64,000 nt of DNA, taken from NCBI RefSeq assembly GCF_001665295.1, contig NZ_LZSE01000005.1, positions 186,001 to 250,000 on the forward strand, given 5' to 3'. How positions within the stretch are numbered: the first letter of the stretch is position 1; every line of letters starts with the position of its first letter. The notes under the pieces are model-generated. The model saw only the letters and a list, made by a program, of their open reading frames with translations, made no database searches and was not told where the DNA came from. This document shows, piece by piece, positions 1 to 8,502 of the stretch. This DNA is from Mycobacterium sp. 1554424.7. GTDB lineage: Bacteria > Actinomycetota > Actinomycetes > Mycobacteriales > Mycobacteriaceae. The position numbers and the translations under genes were made by a program.

Positions 1-1
1 G

Positions 2-595
2 GCCGCCAACGATCCGGGCGGGCACCGCCCGCGCGCGGGCGATCTGGTGCGGCGGATCCCCCACGCCGCGCACCGAGTGATCGAACTCGTCGCGACCGTT
101 CAGTTGCCTGTGGTTTGCAGCGTGCGGGGGTGGGCGGTGGGGTTCGGCTGCAACCTCGCGCTGGCCGCCGACTTCACCGTCGCCGCCGCCGACGCGGTGT
201 TCTGGGAGCCGTTCGTGGACCGTGGCTTCAGCCCGGACTCGGGCTCCACCTGGCTGCTGCCCCGACTGGTCGGTCTGGCGCGGGCGCGGCGGATGCTGCT
301 GCTGGGCGAGAAGGTGAGCGCGACGGACGCTGCCGACTGGGGACTGATCCACCGGGCGGTGAGCGGGCCCGAACTCGACGACACGGCCGAGAAACTGGTC
401 GAGCGGCTGGCCTCGGGGCCGACGGCCGCGATCGGGCTGGCCAAGCAGGCGCTGAACTTCGGCCAGCACGCGACGCTGGACCAAGCGATGACACAGGAAC
501 TGTTCAATCTGGAATTATCCTGTCGGACACGCGATTTCAAAGAGGGACTGGAGGCGTTTCGGCAACGGCGCGCGCCCGAGTTCCGGGGCAGATGA
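2..595 (+). CDS. Enoyl-CoA hydratase/isomerase (crotonase) family protein, 5' end outside window
   Basis: The frame is open from the left edge, so the first part of the gene is missing and 197 codons are seen. The crotonase fold shows in GWAVGFGCNLALAADF (oxyanion-hole and CoA-binding segment), followed by the typical FVDRGFSPDSG segment and a C-terminal helical trimerisation region ending RRAPEFRGR. Members add water to, or isomerise, enoyl-CoA thioesters. The first catalytic Glu of the classical hydratase is Asn here (CNLA) and the second aligns with Phe, while the downstream Asp of the DRGF segment is kept. It may therefore be an isomerase or another crotonase activity. It lies 10 bp upstream of a second crotonase gene in the same operon. 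Confidence 0.85.
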   Translation, partial: AANDPGGHRPRAGDLVRRIPHAAHRVIELVATVQLPVVCSVRGWAVGFGCNLALAADFTVAAADAVFWEPFVDRGFSPDSGSTWLLPRLVGLARARRMLLLGEKVSATDAADWGLIHRAVSGPELDDTAEKLVERLASGPTAAIGLAKQALNFGQHATLDQAMTQELFNLELSCRTRDFKEGLEAFRQRRAPEFRGR

Positions 596-605
596 GGGAG
601 CACGG

Positions 606-1418
606 ATGCCTACTGACTCGTTCGACACCATCAATTACCACGTCGACGGGCATACGGCCACCATCACGCTGAACCGCCCGGAGGCGCTGAACGCGCTGAG
701 CCCGCACATGATCAGCGAACTCCGCGCCGCCTACGACGAGGCCGAGAACGACGACAACGTGTGGCTGCTCGTGGTCACCGGCACCGGCCGCGCGTTCTGC
801 ACGGGGGCCGATGTCAAAGCCATTCCCGCGGACGGCAAGGTGATCTACGAACGGCCGTACCTGTCCACGTATGACCAGTGGGAGGCGCCGCAGGAGGGCA
901 CACCGCCGTTTCGCACCATGGCCAAGCCGGTGTTGACCGCCGTCAACGGACTATGCTGCGGCGCCGGCATGGACTGGGTGACCACGACGGACATCGTCAT
1001 CGCATCCGAGCAGGCAACCTTTTTCGATCCGCACGTGAGCATCGGGCTGGTCGCCGGGCGCGAATTGGTGCGGGTGTCCAGGGTGTTGCCCCGCTCGATC
1101 GCCCTACGGATGGCCCTGATGGGCAAGCACGAGCGGATGAGCGCGCAACGCGCCTACGAGCTCGGATTGATCAGCGAAATCGTCGAGCACGACCGCCTGC
1201 TGGACCGGGCCTACGAGATCGCCGACGTCGTCAACTCCAACGCACCCCTGGCCGTGCGGGGAACCCGGCTGGCCATCCTCAAGGGCCTCAATGTGCCGCT
1301 GCACGAGGCGGAGATACTCGCCGAGACCTTCCGCGAGCGCGTGCTGCGAACGGAGGATGCGCAGGAGGGCCCCAAGGCCTTCATCGAGAAGCGGAAACCG
1401 AATTGGCAGTGCCGCTGA
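606..1418 (+). CDS. Enoyl-CoA hydratase/isomerase family protein
   Basis: A 270-residue crotonase-fold protein of normal family length. The N-terminus has the HTATITLNRPEALNALS strand-turn, the middle has GTGRAFCTGADVKA and the oxyanion-hole stretch GLCCGAGMDWVTTTDI. The classical catalytic Glu pair is replaced by Asp (GMDW) and His (DPHVSIG), so the chemistry is uncertain. The ATG follows a GAGGGAG ribosome-binding stretch. The stop codon shares one base with the ATG of the next crotonase gene (TGATG), which indicates translational coupling. Probable role is a step in degradation of a CoA-activated acid made by the synthetases downstream; the substrate is unknown. Confidence 0.88.
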   Translation: MPTDSFDTINYHVDGHTATITLNRPEALNALSPHMISELRAAYDEAENDDNVWLLVVTGTGRAFCTGADVKAIPADGKVIYERPYLSTYDQWEAPQEGTPPFRTMAKPVLTAVNGLCCGAGMDWVTTTDIVIASEQATFFDPHVSIGLVAGRELVRVSRVLPRSIALRMALMGKHERMSAQRAYELGLISEIVEHDRLLDRAYEIADVVNSNAPLAVRGTRLAILKGLNVPLHEAEILAETFRERVLRTEDAQEGPKAFIEKRKPNWQCR

Positions 1419-2206
1419 TGAGCGCCGGCTTCGAAACCATCCTGCTCGAGGTCGACGCGGGCGACCATGTCGCCACCATCACTTTGAATCGGCCCGAGCA
1501 GCTAAACGCGTTCAACCGCACCATGTGTGAGGAGATGGCCCGGGCCTGGCGGACCGTCAAGCTCGACGAGTCGGTGCACGCGGTGGTGCTGCGGGCGGCC
1601 GGCAGTCGGGCGTTCAGCGCCGGGCTGGACGTCAAGACGCCGTACGGCCAGCCGGAAAACGTATGGAACCACGAGGATCCGGGCGAGGCGCTCAGCCCCA
1701 AGTGGCAGAAGATGTGGAAACCCGTGGTCTGTGCCGTGCAGGGCATGTGCACCGCGGGCGCGTTCTATTTCCTCAACGAGTCCGACGTCGTCATCTGCTC
1801 AGACGACGCAACGTTTTTCGACTCCCACGTCTCCGCGGGCCTGGTATGCGCGCTGGAACCGATCGGCCTGATGCGGCGCATCGGGCTGGGCGAGACCTTG
1901 CGCATGGCGCTGATGGGCAACGACGAGCGGGTCGGGGCCGCCACCGCCCTGCGGATCGGATTGGTTTCCGAGGTGGTCTCCTCCGAAACCTTGTGGGAGC
2001 GCGCCCACGAGATCGCCGCAACCATCGCCGCCAAGCCGCCGTCGGCGACCCAGGGCACGGTGAAGGCGATCTGGGAATCGCTGGACCGGCCCTACCGCGC
2101 GGCCATGGAGCAGGGGCTCATCTACACCCGTCTGGGCAACCCGCTCGGCACCGCGGAATTGGCCCAGCAAGGTGAGGTCGCCGCGCGCGAACCGAAGATC
2201 CGCTGA
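1418..2206 (+). CDS. Enoyl-CoA hydratase/isomerase family protein
   Basis: A third crotonase, 262 residues, starting at the ATG that overlaps the previous stop by one base. It keeps VATITLNRPEQLNAFN near the N-terminus and SRAFSAGLDVKTP. The oxyanion-hole region is divergent (GMCTAGAFYFLNESDVV) and the two catalytic Glu positions align with Tyr and His. It resembles the preceding gene closely (shared ATFFD.HVS.GLV and RMALMGN/K.ER blocks), so the pair looks like a local duplication, perhaps forming a hetero-oligomer. Its stop overlaps the start of the acyl-CoA synthetase gene by one base. It is probably an enoyl-CoA-processing subunit whose activity is not predictable from residues. Confidence 0.87.
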   Translation: MSAGFETILLEVDAGDHVATITLNRPEQLNAFNRTMCEEMARAWRTVKLDESVHAVVLRAAGSRAFSAGLDVKTPYGQPENVWNHEDPGEALSPKWQKMWKPVVCAVQGMCTAGAFYFLNESDVVICSDDATFFDSHVSAGLVCALEPIGLMRRIGLGETLRMALMGNDERVGAATALRIGLVSEVVSSETLWERAHEIAATIAAKPPSATQGTVKAIWESLDRPYRAAMEQGLIYTRLGNPLGTAELAQQGEVAAREPKIR

Positions 2207-3666
2207 TGCACCCGCTTCGCCGGCGCGTCGCCGATGTGCTCGATCTGCAGCCCGACTCGCACGCGATCGAGTATGCGGGCCAATGGATCTCGTGGCGGAA
2301 GGTGGGCGACACGGCACGGTGCGTCGCTCCCCTGGCCGCCGAGCACGCTGGCGTCGGCATGCTGCTGCGCAACCGGCCCGGCCATGTCGCGGCCTTCCTC
2401 GGGGTGCTGCTGGGCGGCGGAACCGTGGTCACCATCAACCCCGCCCGCGGCGACGACCGCACCAGGGCGGACATCGCCGCGCTGCGGCTGCCGCTGACCA
2501 TCGGCGAACCCGACGACCTGGCCACGCTGGTCCCGCCGGGCACCGCGACGCTGGCGATCACGGGTTCTTCCGTCAACGCCCGTGGGTTGACTTGCGACAC
2601 AGAGGGATCCGCCGCGCGGTCCGGCGTCGCGGTGCGGATGCTGACGAGCGGAACGACCGGGCCGCCCAAACGAATCGACCTCAGCTACGACATGCTGGCA
2701 CGCAGTGTGATGGGTCCCGACCCGGAAAACGCCCCGGCGCCAACGGAGCTGCGACGCGGCGTCGCGATCGTCAACTCGCCGCTGGTGCACATCGGCGGCG
2801 TGTTCCGGGTGCTGCAGTGCGTCGCCGAGGCCAGGCCCTTCGCGCTGCTGGAACGCTTCGAGCTGCGGGCATGGGCCGAGGCGGTGCGCACCCACCGGCC
2901 CCGCACCGTGTCGCTGGTGCCGGCCGCGCTGCGGACGGTGTTGCACTCCGACCTGACGCGGGCCGACCTGGAGAGCATCCGCGCCGTCACCTGCGGCACC
3001 GCCCCGTTGTCGGCCGACGACGCCGACGCCTTCACCGAGAAATACGGAATACCAGTCCTGACGTCCTATGCTGCAACGGAATTCGGCGGCGGCGTCGCCG
3101 GCTGGACCCTTGCCGACTACGAAAAGCACTGGCGCGCCAAGCGGGGCAGCGTCGGCCGGGCCAACCCCGGAACACAACTACGGATCGTCGACGACGAGGG
3201 CGCGACCCTCGAGCCGGACCGGGTCGGCCTGCTGGAGGTCAAGCCGGGACAACTCGGACCATCGGCGACGTGGATGCGGACCACCGATCTGGCGCGCATC
3301 GACGCGGACGGCTTCGTCTGGATCGTCGGGCGGGCCGATCAGGCGATCATCCGCGGCGGGTTCAAGGTGATGCCCGACGAGGTGCGCGTCGCTCTGGAGG
3401 ACCATCCCGCGGTGGCGGGCGCCGCCGTCGTCGCGCGATCCGACGAGCGCCTCGGGGAGACGCCTGTCGCGATGGTGCAACTGCGCGAGCCGGCGTCCGT
3501 CGACGCCGACACGCTGGTGGACTATCTGCGAATGCGACTGGCGCGCTACGAGATCCCCACCGAGATCGCGATCGTCGACGCGATCCCGCGAACCGCGTCG
3601 GGAAAGGCTGATCTCGGTGCGGTCAGGCTCTTCTTCGGCGACTCCCACCGCCACCATGCCCGGTGA
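2206..3666 (+). CDS. AMP-dependent acyl-CoA synthetase (ANL superfamily)
   Basis: A 486-residue adenylate-forming enzyme that would activate a carboxylic acid with ATP and then load CoA. Motifs in order: P-loop TSGTTGPPKRI near residue 147, substrate region NSPLVHIGGV, A5-type YAATEFGGG, hinge RTTDLARIDADGFVWIVGR, and the C-terminal catalytic Lys in RTASGKAD. The N-terminal domain is shorter than in classical FadD proteins (about 500-540 residues), mostly between the start and the P-loop. It is translationally coupled to the crotonase upstream (TGATG) and overlaps the next synthetase by 11 bp. It differs markedly from the next two synthetases, so it likely handles a different acid or intermediate. 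Confidence 0.88.
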   Translation: MHPLRRRVADVLDLQPDSHAIEYAGQWISWRKVGDTARCVAPLAAEHAGVGMLLRNRPGHVAAFLGVLLGGGTVVTINPARGDDRTRADIAALRLPLTIGEPDDLATLVPPGTATLAITGSSVNARGLTCDTEGSAARSGVAVRMLTSGTTGPPKRIDLSYDMLARSVMGPDPENAPAPTELRRGVAIVNSPLVHIGGVFRVLQCVAEARPFALLERFELRAWAEAVRTHRPRTVSLVPAALRTVLHSDLTRADLESIRAVTCGTAPLSADDADAFTEKYGIPVLTSYAATEFGGGVAGWTLADYEKHWRAKRGSVGRANPGTQLRIVDDEGATLEPDRVGLLEVKPGQLGPSATWMRTTDLARIDADGFVWIVGRADQAIIRGGFKVMPDEVRVALEDHPAVAGAAVVARSDERLGETPVAMVQLREPASVDADTLVDYLRMRLARYEIPTEIAIVDAIPRTASGKADLGAVRLFFGDSHRHHAR

Positions 3667-5197
3667 CTCCCCCACGGTCGCCGAAGTCCTGCGGCGCCAG
3701 GCCCGCTCCCGCGCGGAGCACCCGCTTCTCGTCTGCGATGGCGACCGCATCAGCTACGCCGAGGCCGACCGACGCTCGGCGGAGCTCGCCCGCGGACTGA
3801 TCGCGCACGGCGCGGGCAAGGGCACCCACGTCGGGCTGCTCTACCCGAACGGCACGGAATTCGTCGTCGGGATGCTCGCGGCCGCGCGAATCGGCGCGGT
3901 GGTGATCCCGTTCTCCACCTTCGCCACCGCGCGCGAACTGCGCGAGCAGCTGGTCAACAGCGACACCGAAATCCTGTTCGCTGCCAGATCGTTTCGTTCC
4001 CACGACTACGCCCAACGGCTCGCCGAGGTGGTCTCGCGCGCCGCGCTGGACACCGACGAGCGGCTGTTCGCCACCGCCGCACCGCAACTGCGTCGTGTCG
4101 TCGTCGATTCCGGCCGTGTGTGCCGGAGCGCCGAGACCGTCACACCCGGGCTGCTCTCGGCCATGGAGGACGACGTCGACGGCTGCGATCCGCTGGCGAT
4201 CGTATACACCTCGGGCTCCACCAGCGCCGCGAAGGGCGTGGTGCACACGCACGCCGGCCTGATCGGCCACCAGCGGAACCTCAACGAGATCCGCGGCCTC
4301 ACGGCGCCGGACCGGCTGTTCTGCAACTCGCCGTTCTTCTGGATCGGCGGCTTCGCGTTCGGCCTGCTCGCCACCTTGGTCGCCGGGTCGACGCTGGTGT
4401 GCTCGAACGCCACAGACGCCGGCGCGACCCTCGACTTGCTGGAGGCCGAAAGGCCCACCGTCACCAACGGTTTCGTCGCCGGGATCGCGCACCTCGCCGA
4501 TCACCCGAGCTTTCCCACACGCGACCTGTCATCGATGCGCCGGGGCAACCTGTACCCGATCATGGCGCCCGACGCCCGACCGGCCGACCCGGAATTGCGG
4601 CACAACATGCTGGGGCTGACCGAGGCGGGCAGCGTGGTGTTGATCAGCGGCGACGAATCCGACCAACCCGAACACCGCCGCGGGTCGTTCGGCAAGCCGG
4701 CGCCGGGCTTCGACACTAAGATCCTCGACCCGGACGCATCGGGAGTCGGTGAGTTGTGCATCCGCGGGCCCTACGTGATGCAGGGGTATTACAAACGCGG
4801 CCGCGAAGAGTGCTTCGACGCCGACGGTTGGTTCCGCACGGGCGATTTGGTGCGCGCCGACGACGACGGCTTCTTCTATTTCGTCGGCCGGCTCAGCGCG
4901 ATGATCAAAACGGCGGGGGCCAACGTCTCGGCCGCCGAGGTCGAGAAGGCCATCGCCAAGGTCACCGGCACCGAGGCGTACGTCGTGGGCATTCCCGACC
5001 CGCAACGGGGCGAGCTGGTCGCCGCCGTCGTCGCTCAGCCGGGCCTCGACGAGGCGGCGCTGCGCGCGCGGCTCAAGGCCGAGTTGTCGGCGTACAAGGT
5101 CCCGAGGCTGTTCATCGCCCTGCCGGCCGCCGAGATTCCGCGGCTGTCCAGCGGGAAGGTCGACACCCAACGGTTGCGGAAGCTGTTCGATGCCTGA
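3656..5197 (+). CDS. AMP-dependent acyl-CoA synthetase (ANL superfamily)
   Basis: A 513-residue ligase. An upstream in-frame start at 3617 exists, but the ATG at 3656 (MPGDSPTVAEVL) gives the usual N-terminus and an 11-bp overlap with the previous gene. Motifs: P-loop YTSGSTSAAKGVVHTH, NSPFFWIGGFAFG in the substrate pocket, A5 motif reading LGLTEAGS rather than YG.TE, hinge RTGDLVRADDDGFFYFVGR, and terminal Lys in LSSGKVDTQRLRKLF. The motif layout closely matches the next gene, suggesting paralogues. It likely activates a carboxylic acid for the crotonase and dehydrogenase genes around it; the substrate cannot be read from the sequence. Confidence 0.88.
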   Translation: MPGDSPTVAEVLRRQARSRAEHPLLVCDGDRISYAEADRRSAELARGLIAHGAGKGTHVGLLYPNGTEFVVGMLAAARIGAVVIPFSTFATARELREQLVNSDTEILFAARSFRSHDYAQRLAEVVSRAALDTDERLFATAAPQLRRVVVDSGRVCRSAETVTPGLLSAMEDDVDGCDPLAIVYTSGSTSAAKGVVHTHAGLIGHQRNLNEIRGLTAPDRLFCNSPFFWIGGFAFGLLATLVAGSTLVCSNATDAGATLDLLEAERPTVTNGFVAGIAHLADHPSFPTRDLSSMRRGNLYPIMAPDARPADPELRHNMLGLTEAGSVVLISGDESDQPEHRRGSFGKPAPGFDTKILDPDASGVGELCIRGPYVMQGYYKRGREECFDADGWFRTGDLVRADDDGFFYFVGRLSAMIKTAGANVSAAEVEKAIAKVTGTEAYVVGIPDPQRGELVAAVVAQPGLDEAALRARLKAELSAYKVPRLFIALPAAEIPRLSSGKVDTQRLRKLFDA

Positions 5198-6725
5198 GCG
5201 CACCATCGACCGACTGGTCCGGGCCCGCGCCGCACGGCACGGCCCCAAGCAGGCTGTGATCGACCCGGGCATGCGACTCGCCTACCGCGAACTCGACTCC
5301 ACCACGCGCGATCTGGCCGCCGTTTTCGTGGAAGGCGGCGTCGGCAAGGGCACCCGCGTCGGGCTGATCATGCCCAACGGCGTCCGTTGGGTACAGGTGG
5401 CGATCGCGCTGACCCGGACTGGCGCCGTGCTGGTTCCGCTCAGCACCCTGCTGCAGCGCGGCGAACTGGTCGCGCAGCTGAGGACCGCGTCGGTCCAATT
5501 CCTGGTGAGCGTCGAGGAGTTCCGCGGTCACCGATACCTGGAGGACCTGGCGGCGGTGCCACGACTCGAACTTCCCGCCTTACGCCAGGTTTGGCCGGTC
5601 GACCGGCTTACCGCCACCGTTCCGGGCGATCCGGCCCGCCGGATCGTCGACGCCATGACCCAGACGGTCACCCCGGCCGACCCGATGGTCATCATGTTCA
5701 CCTCGGGCAGCAGCGGAAAACCCAAGGGGGTCATCCACTCCCACGGCAACGCGCTGGCCGCAGTGGAGTCGGGCCTCGCGGCCCGCTGCATCACGCCCGA
5801 CACGCGGCTGTATCTCCCGATGCCGTTCTTCTGGGTGGGCGGCTTCGGAAGCGGAATCCTGTCCACGCTGCTGGCCGGTGCGACGCTCGTGACCGAGGAA
5901 TTACCGCGGCCCAAAACCACCCTGCGGCTGCTGGAATCCGAGCGGGTCACGCTGTTTCGGGGGTGGCCCGATCAGGCCGAGGCGCTGGCACGGCACGCGG
6001 ACACGGCCGGCGCCGATCTGTCGGCGCTGCGCCCGGGCAGCCTGGAAGCCCTGCTGCCGCCCGAGCAGCGGGCGCAACCCGGCGCGCGGGCCACGCTGTT
6101 CGGCATGACCGAGGCGTTCGGGCCGTATTGCGGTTACGCCGCCGACACCGACATGCCGCCTTCCGCGTGGGGTAGCTGCGGCAGGCCGTTCCCCGGCATG
6201 GAGGTCCGCATCGTCGACACCCACACCGGAGAGCCGATCGCGGCGGGATCCGTTGGGGAGATCCAGATCCGGGGGCCGCACACGCTGCGCGGCATCTGCC
6301 GTCGCAGCCGGGAGGAGCTGTTCACTCACGACGGCTTCTACCCCACCGGTGACCTCGGCCGCCTCGACGGAGACGGGTTCCTGTTCTACCACGGCCGGTC
6401 CGACGACATGTTCAAGGTCAGCGGCGCGACCGTCTATCCCAGCGAGGTGGAGCGCGCGCTGCGCGCGATCGATGGCGTCGGCAACGCCTACGTCACCAAC
6501 GTGTCCGGCGACGCCGGCGAGCGGGTCGGCGCGGCGGTGGTGTGCGCGGGCCCGCTCACCGTCGAGCAATTGCGGCAGTCGTCTCGAAAGCTGTTGAGCG
6601 CGTTCAAGGTTCCGACGGCGTGGCTCCTGCTGGAATCCGACGATGAGGTCCCGCGCGGGGCCACCGGCAAGGTCGACGTCCGCCGGTTGCGAGAGATGCT
6701 GGGCGGCGATGAGCAAGAAACCTGA
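5190..6725 (+). CDS. AMP-dependent acyl-CoA synthetase (ANL superfamily)
   Basis: A 511-residue adenylating enzyme starting 8 bp inside the preceding synthetase. P-loop FTSGSSGKPKGVIHSHGN, pocket segment MPFFWVGGFGSG, A5 motif LFGMTEAFGPY, hinge PTGDLGRLDGDGFLFYHGR, and C-terminal Lys in GATGKVDVRRL are all present, so it should be catalytically complete. It shares its domain layout and FFW.GGF pocket with the gene before it, which fits tandem duplication with divergence. It overlaps the methyltransferase gene by 17 bp. Three synthetases in a row imply several acid substrates or intermediates, or a non-CoA function for one of them. Confidence 0.88.
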   Translation: MPERTIDRLVRARAARHGPKQAVIDPGMRLAYRELDSTTRDLAAVFVEGGVGKGTRVGLIMPNGVRWVQVAIALTRTGAVLVPLSTLLQRGELVAQLRTASVQFLVSVEEFRGHRYLEDLAAVPRLELPALRQVWPVDRLTATVPGDPARRIVDAMTQTVTPADPMVIMFTSGSSGKPKGVIHSHGNALAAVESGLAARCITPDTRLYLPMPFFWVGGFGSGILSTLLAGATLVTEELPRPKTTLRLLESERVTLFRGWPDQAEALARHADTAGADLSALRPGSLEALLPPEQRAQPGARATLFGMTEAFGPYCGYAADTDMPPSAWGSCGRPFPGMEVRIVDTHTGEPIAAGSVGEIQIRGPHTLRGICRRSREELFTHDGFYPTGDLGRLDGDGFLFYHGRSDDMFKVSGATVYPSEVERALRAIDGVGNAYVTNVSGDAGERVGAAVVCAGPLTVEQLRQSSRKLLSAFKVPTAWLLLESDDEVPRGATGKVDVRRLREMLGGDEQET

Positions 6726-7365
6726 GGGAGATTTCGTTCCCGCCGCGCCGCAGCTGTGGACGTACGACGTGTTGAGCTTCCTGCTCACCCGCACCCGGCA
6801 CTGGCGCCCGGCGCTGCTGCAGCAAGTGGCGCCCGCGCACGGCGATGTCATCGCCGACGTCGGCTGCGGCACGGGGACGCAACTGCGATTGGTCGCGCGG
6901 GCCTGCCCGTCGGTCAGCTTGATCGGGATCGATCCCGACGAAGCGATCCGTCGGCGCGCTCGTACCAAGCTAGCGGGAGTGGCGGCGTCGGTTGAGCTGC
7001 TGGCGGGCTATGCCCGCGACAGTGCCGCCTTGTTGCGCGGCCGCGGCGTCACAAAGGTGCAGTCGTCGTTGATGTTTCATCAGGTGCCGCTGGAGGAGAA
7101 GCGCGCTGGGCTGGCGGCGATTTACGCGGCACTCCTGTCGGGCGGCAGCCTGCACGTCGCGGACTACGGTTTGCAGCGCACACCCAAGATGCGCAGTCGG
7201 TTCCGGATGGTGCAGAAGGGTGACGGGTTCGACAACACCGAGCCGAACGCGCGAGGCGTGCTTCCCCACCTGATGACCGACGTCGGATTCCAGGAGGTCG
7301 AGGAGACCCGCGTGTTCGAGACCGTCAGCGGATCCATCTCCCTCTACCGCGCCGTGCGCCGATAG
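6709..7365 (+). CDS. Class I SAM-dependent methyltransferase
   Basis: 218 residues. The SAM-binding motif I is VIADVGCGTGTQLRLV, followed by an acidic strand end (LIGIDPDE) and a later strand SLMFHQVPLEEK as in small-molecule methyltransferases. The ATG at 6709 (MSKKPEGDF) fits better than the in-frame ATG at 6643, which would sit deep inside the synthetase gene. It overlaps that gene by 17 bp and ends the operon; the next gene points the other way 5 bp on. It may methylate a quinone-like, phenolic or acid compound made by this cluster, but the substrate is unknown. Confidence 0.85.
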   Translation: MSKKPEGDFVPAAPQLWTYDVLSFLLTRTRHWRPALLQQVAPAHGDVIADVGCGTGTQLRLVARACPSVSLIGIDPDEAIRRRARTKLAGVAASVELLAGYARDSAALLRGRGVTKVQSSLMFHQVPLEEKRAGLAAIYAALLSGGSLHVADYGLQRTPKMRSRFRMVQKGDGFDNTEPNARGVLPHLMTDVGFQEVEETRVFETVSGSISLYRAVRR

Positions 7366-7370
7366 CGCCC

Positions 7371-7733
7371 CTAGGGGACCCGCGTCCAGGGTTGGCAGTT
7401 CTGCGACTCGAAGGCCTTAACCGACGTGTTGATGTTCGCGAACATCGGACCGACGGACATGTTCGTCTGCAGCACGTGGTCCTTGTTCGCATCGGGGGTG
7501 CCGTAGGTGAACCACGCGCACATCGAGTCCTGGGTTGGCACATCGTTTATCCAAACCGTGAAGCCCGACGCCGACCCGGCCGTGCGGTAAAGGCCCGGAG
7601 CGATGTCAGGCCCCACCCGAAAGACGCCGTTTCCGGGGATCGGGTCTAGGAGGTCCGCATTCGCTGGTGCCGCGAACGCGATCGCTGTCACAGCTGCAAC
7701 AAATACGGCCGATGCGCGGAGCGTTCGGGGCAT
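7371..7733 (-). CDS. Small secreted protein of unknown function
   Basis: 120 residues starting at an ATG preceded by GGAGAG; an upstream TTG at 7745 is less likely. The N-terminus MPRTLRASAVFVAAVTAIAF is a Sec signal peptide with probable cleavage after PANA. The mature part of about 95 residues has two Cys (in DSMCAWF and ESQNCQPW) that could form a disulfide, and repeated GLYRTAG / GFTVWIN beta-type segments. It resembles the small exported proteins common in mycobacteria; no enzymatic motif is visible. It is convergent with the methyltransferase gene. Confidence 0.75.
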   Translation of the reverse strand: MPRTLRASAVFVAAVTAIAFAAPANADLLDPIPGNGVFRVGPDIAPGLYRTAGSASGFTVWINDVPTQDSMCAWFTYGTPDANKDHVLQTNMSVGPMFANINTSVKAFESQNCQPWTRVP

Positions 7734-7805
7734 TGTTCTCTCCAATTGTCGCCACCCCCACTGGCAGCCTAGGCGCCGGAGCGCCAGAACAACAGCTACC
7801 CCGGC

Positions 7806-8498
7806 TCACTGAACAGCCGGGTGACTTCCGTTCACCACGACCCCCCGGGCGGTGAGGTGATCGATCAGCGGGATGGCGCCCGCCGCAAGGTGTTCCGACA
7901 TCGCCGCCCGCGCGAGCTCCTGGTCACGCTTTTCCAAAGCGGACAGGATGCGGCGGTGGTCCTTGATCGACTGCTCCGGCCACCCCTCGATGGCGGGGAA
8001 CACCGATTCCGGTGCGTAACGGGTGATCTGCGACATCAGCTGCGCGAGCTTGGGCGAGTCCGCGGCGACGTTGATGGCGCGATGGAATTCGTGGTTGAGG
8101 CGCACGGTCCGCTCGGTGTCGTCACCGGCATAGGCCTCCTCGAGCTCGGCCTGGATCTGCTTGAGTTCGCGCAGCTGCTCGTCGGTGATGTTGGTCGCGG
8201 CCCGCGCGGCCAGCTCCCCCCCGACGTAGCCCTGCACGTTGGCGACGTCGGTGACGTCGCGCCCTGTCACCGGCAGCACCATGAAACCGCGGCGGGGCTG
8301 CTGGGCGATCAACCCCTCCGCGCGCAGGGCGAAGAGCGCCTCGCGCACCGGCGTGACGCTGATCCCGAGCTCCGCGGCCAATTGGTCCAGGCGCACATAG
8401 GACCCGGCCGCGTAGGTGCCGTCGAAGATTCGTCTGCGGACGAAGCGCGCGACATCGTCGGAAAGTTGCGGCCGCGCAGCGAAATCCGGGGTGGTCAT
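7806..8498 (-). CDS. GntR-family transcriptional regulator, FadR/FCD type
   Basis: 230 residues. The N-terminal winged helix-turn-helix contains LDQLAAELGISVTPVREALF and the wing LIAQQPRRGFMVLPV. The C-terminal part is all-helical with FCD-domain His/Asp features (RLNHEFHRAIN and DHRRILSALEKRD), which usually bind an acid or acyl-CoA ligand and often a metal. It lies 4 bp downstream of an acyl-CoA dehydrogenase gene at the end of the five-gene minus-strand operon. It therefore likely represses its own operon and possibly the divergent one through the 12865-12997 region, with release by a pathway intermediate. Confidence 0.88.
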   Translation of the reverse strand: MTTPDFAARPQLSDDVARFVRRRIFDGTYAAGSYVRLDQLAAELGISVTPVREALFALRAEGLIAQQPRRGFMVLPVTGRDVTDVANVQGYVGGELAARAATNITDEQLRELKQIQAELEEAYAGDDTERTVRLNHEFHRAINVAADSPKLAQLMSQITRYAPESVFPAIEGWPEQSIKDHRRILSALEKRDQELARAAMSEHLAAGAIPLIDHLTARGVVVNGSHPAVQ

Positions 8499-8502
8499 CG
8501 CG

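Noticed and set aside
878-2206. A 442-codon version of the third crotonase
   Set aside because: The extra N-terminal part is Arg/His/Gly-rich out-of-frame reading of the second crotonase. The start is the ATG at 1418.
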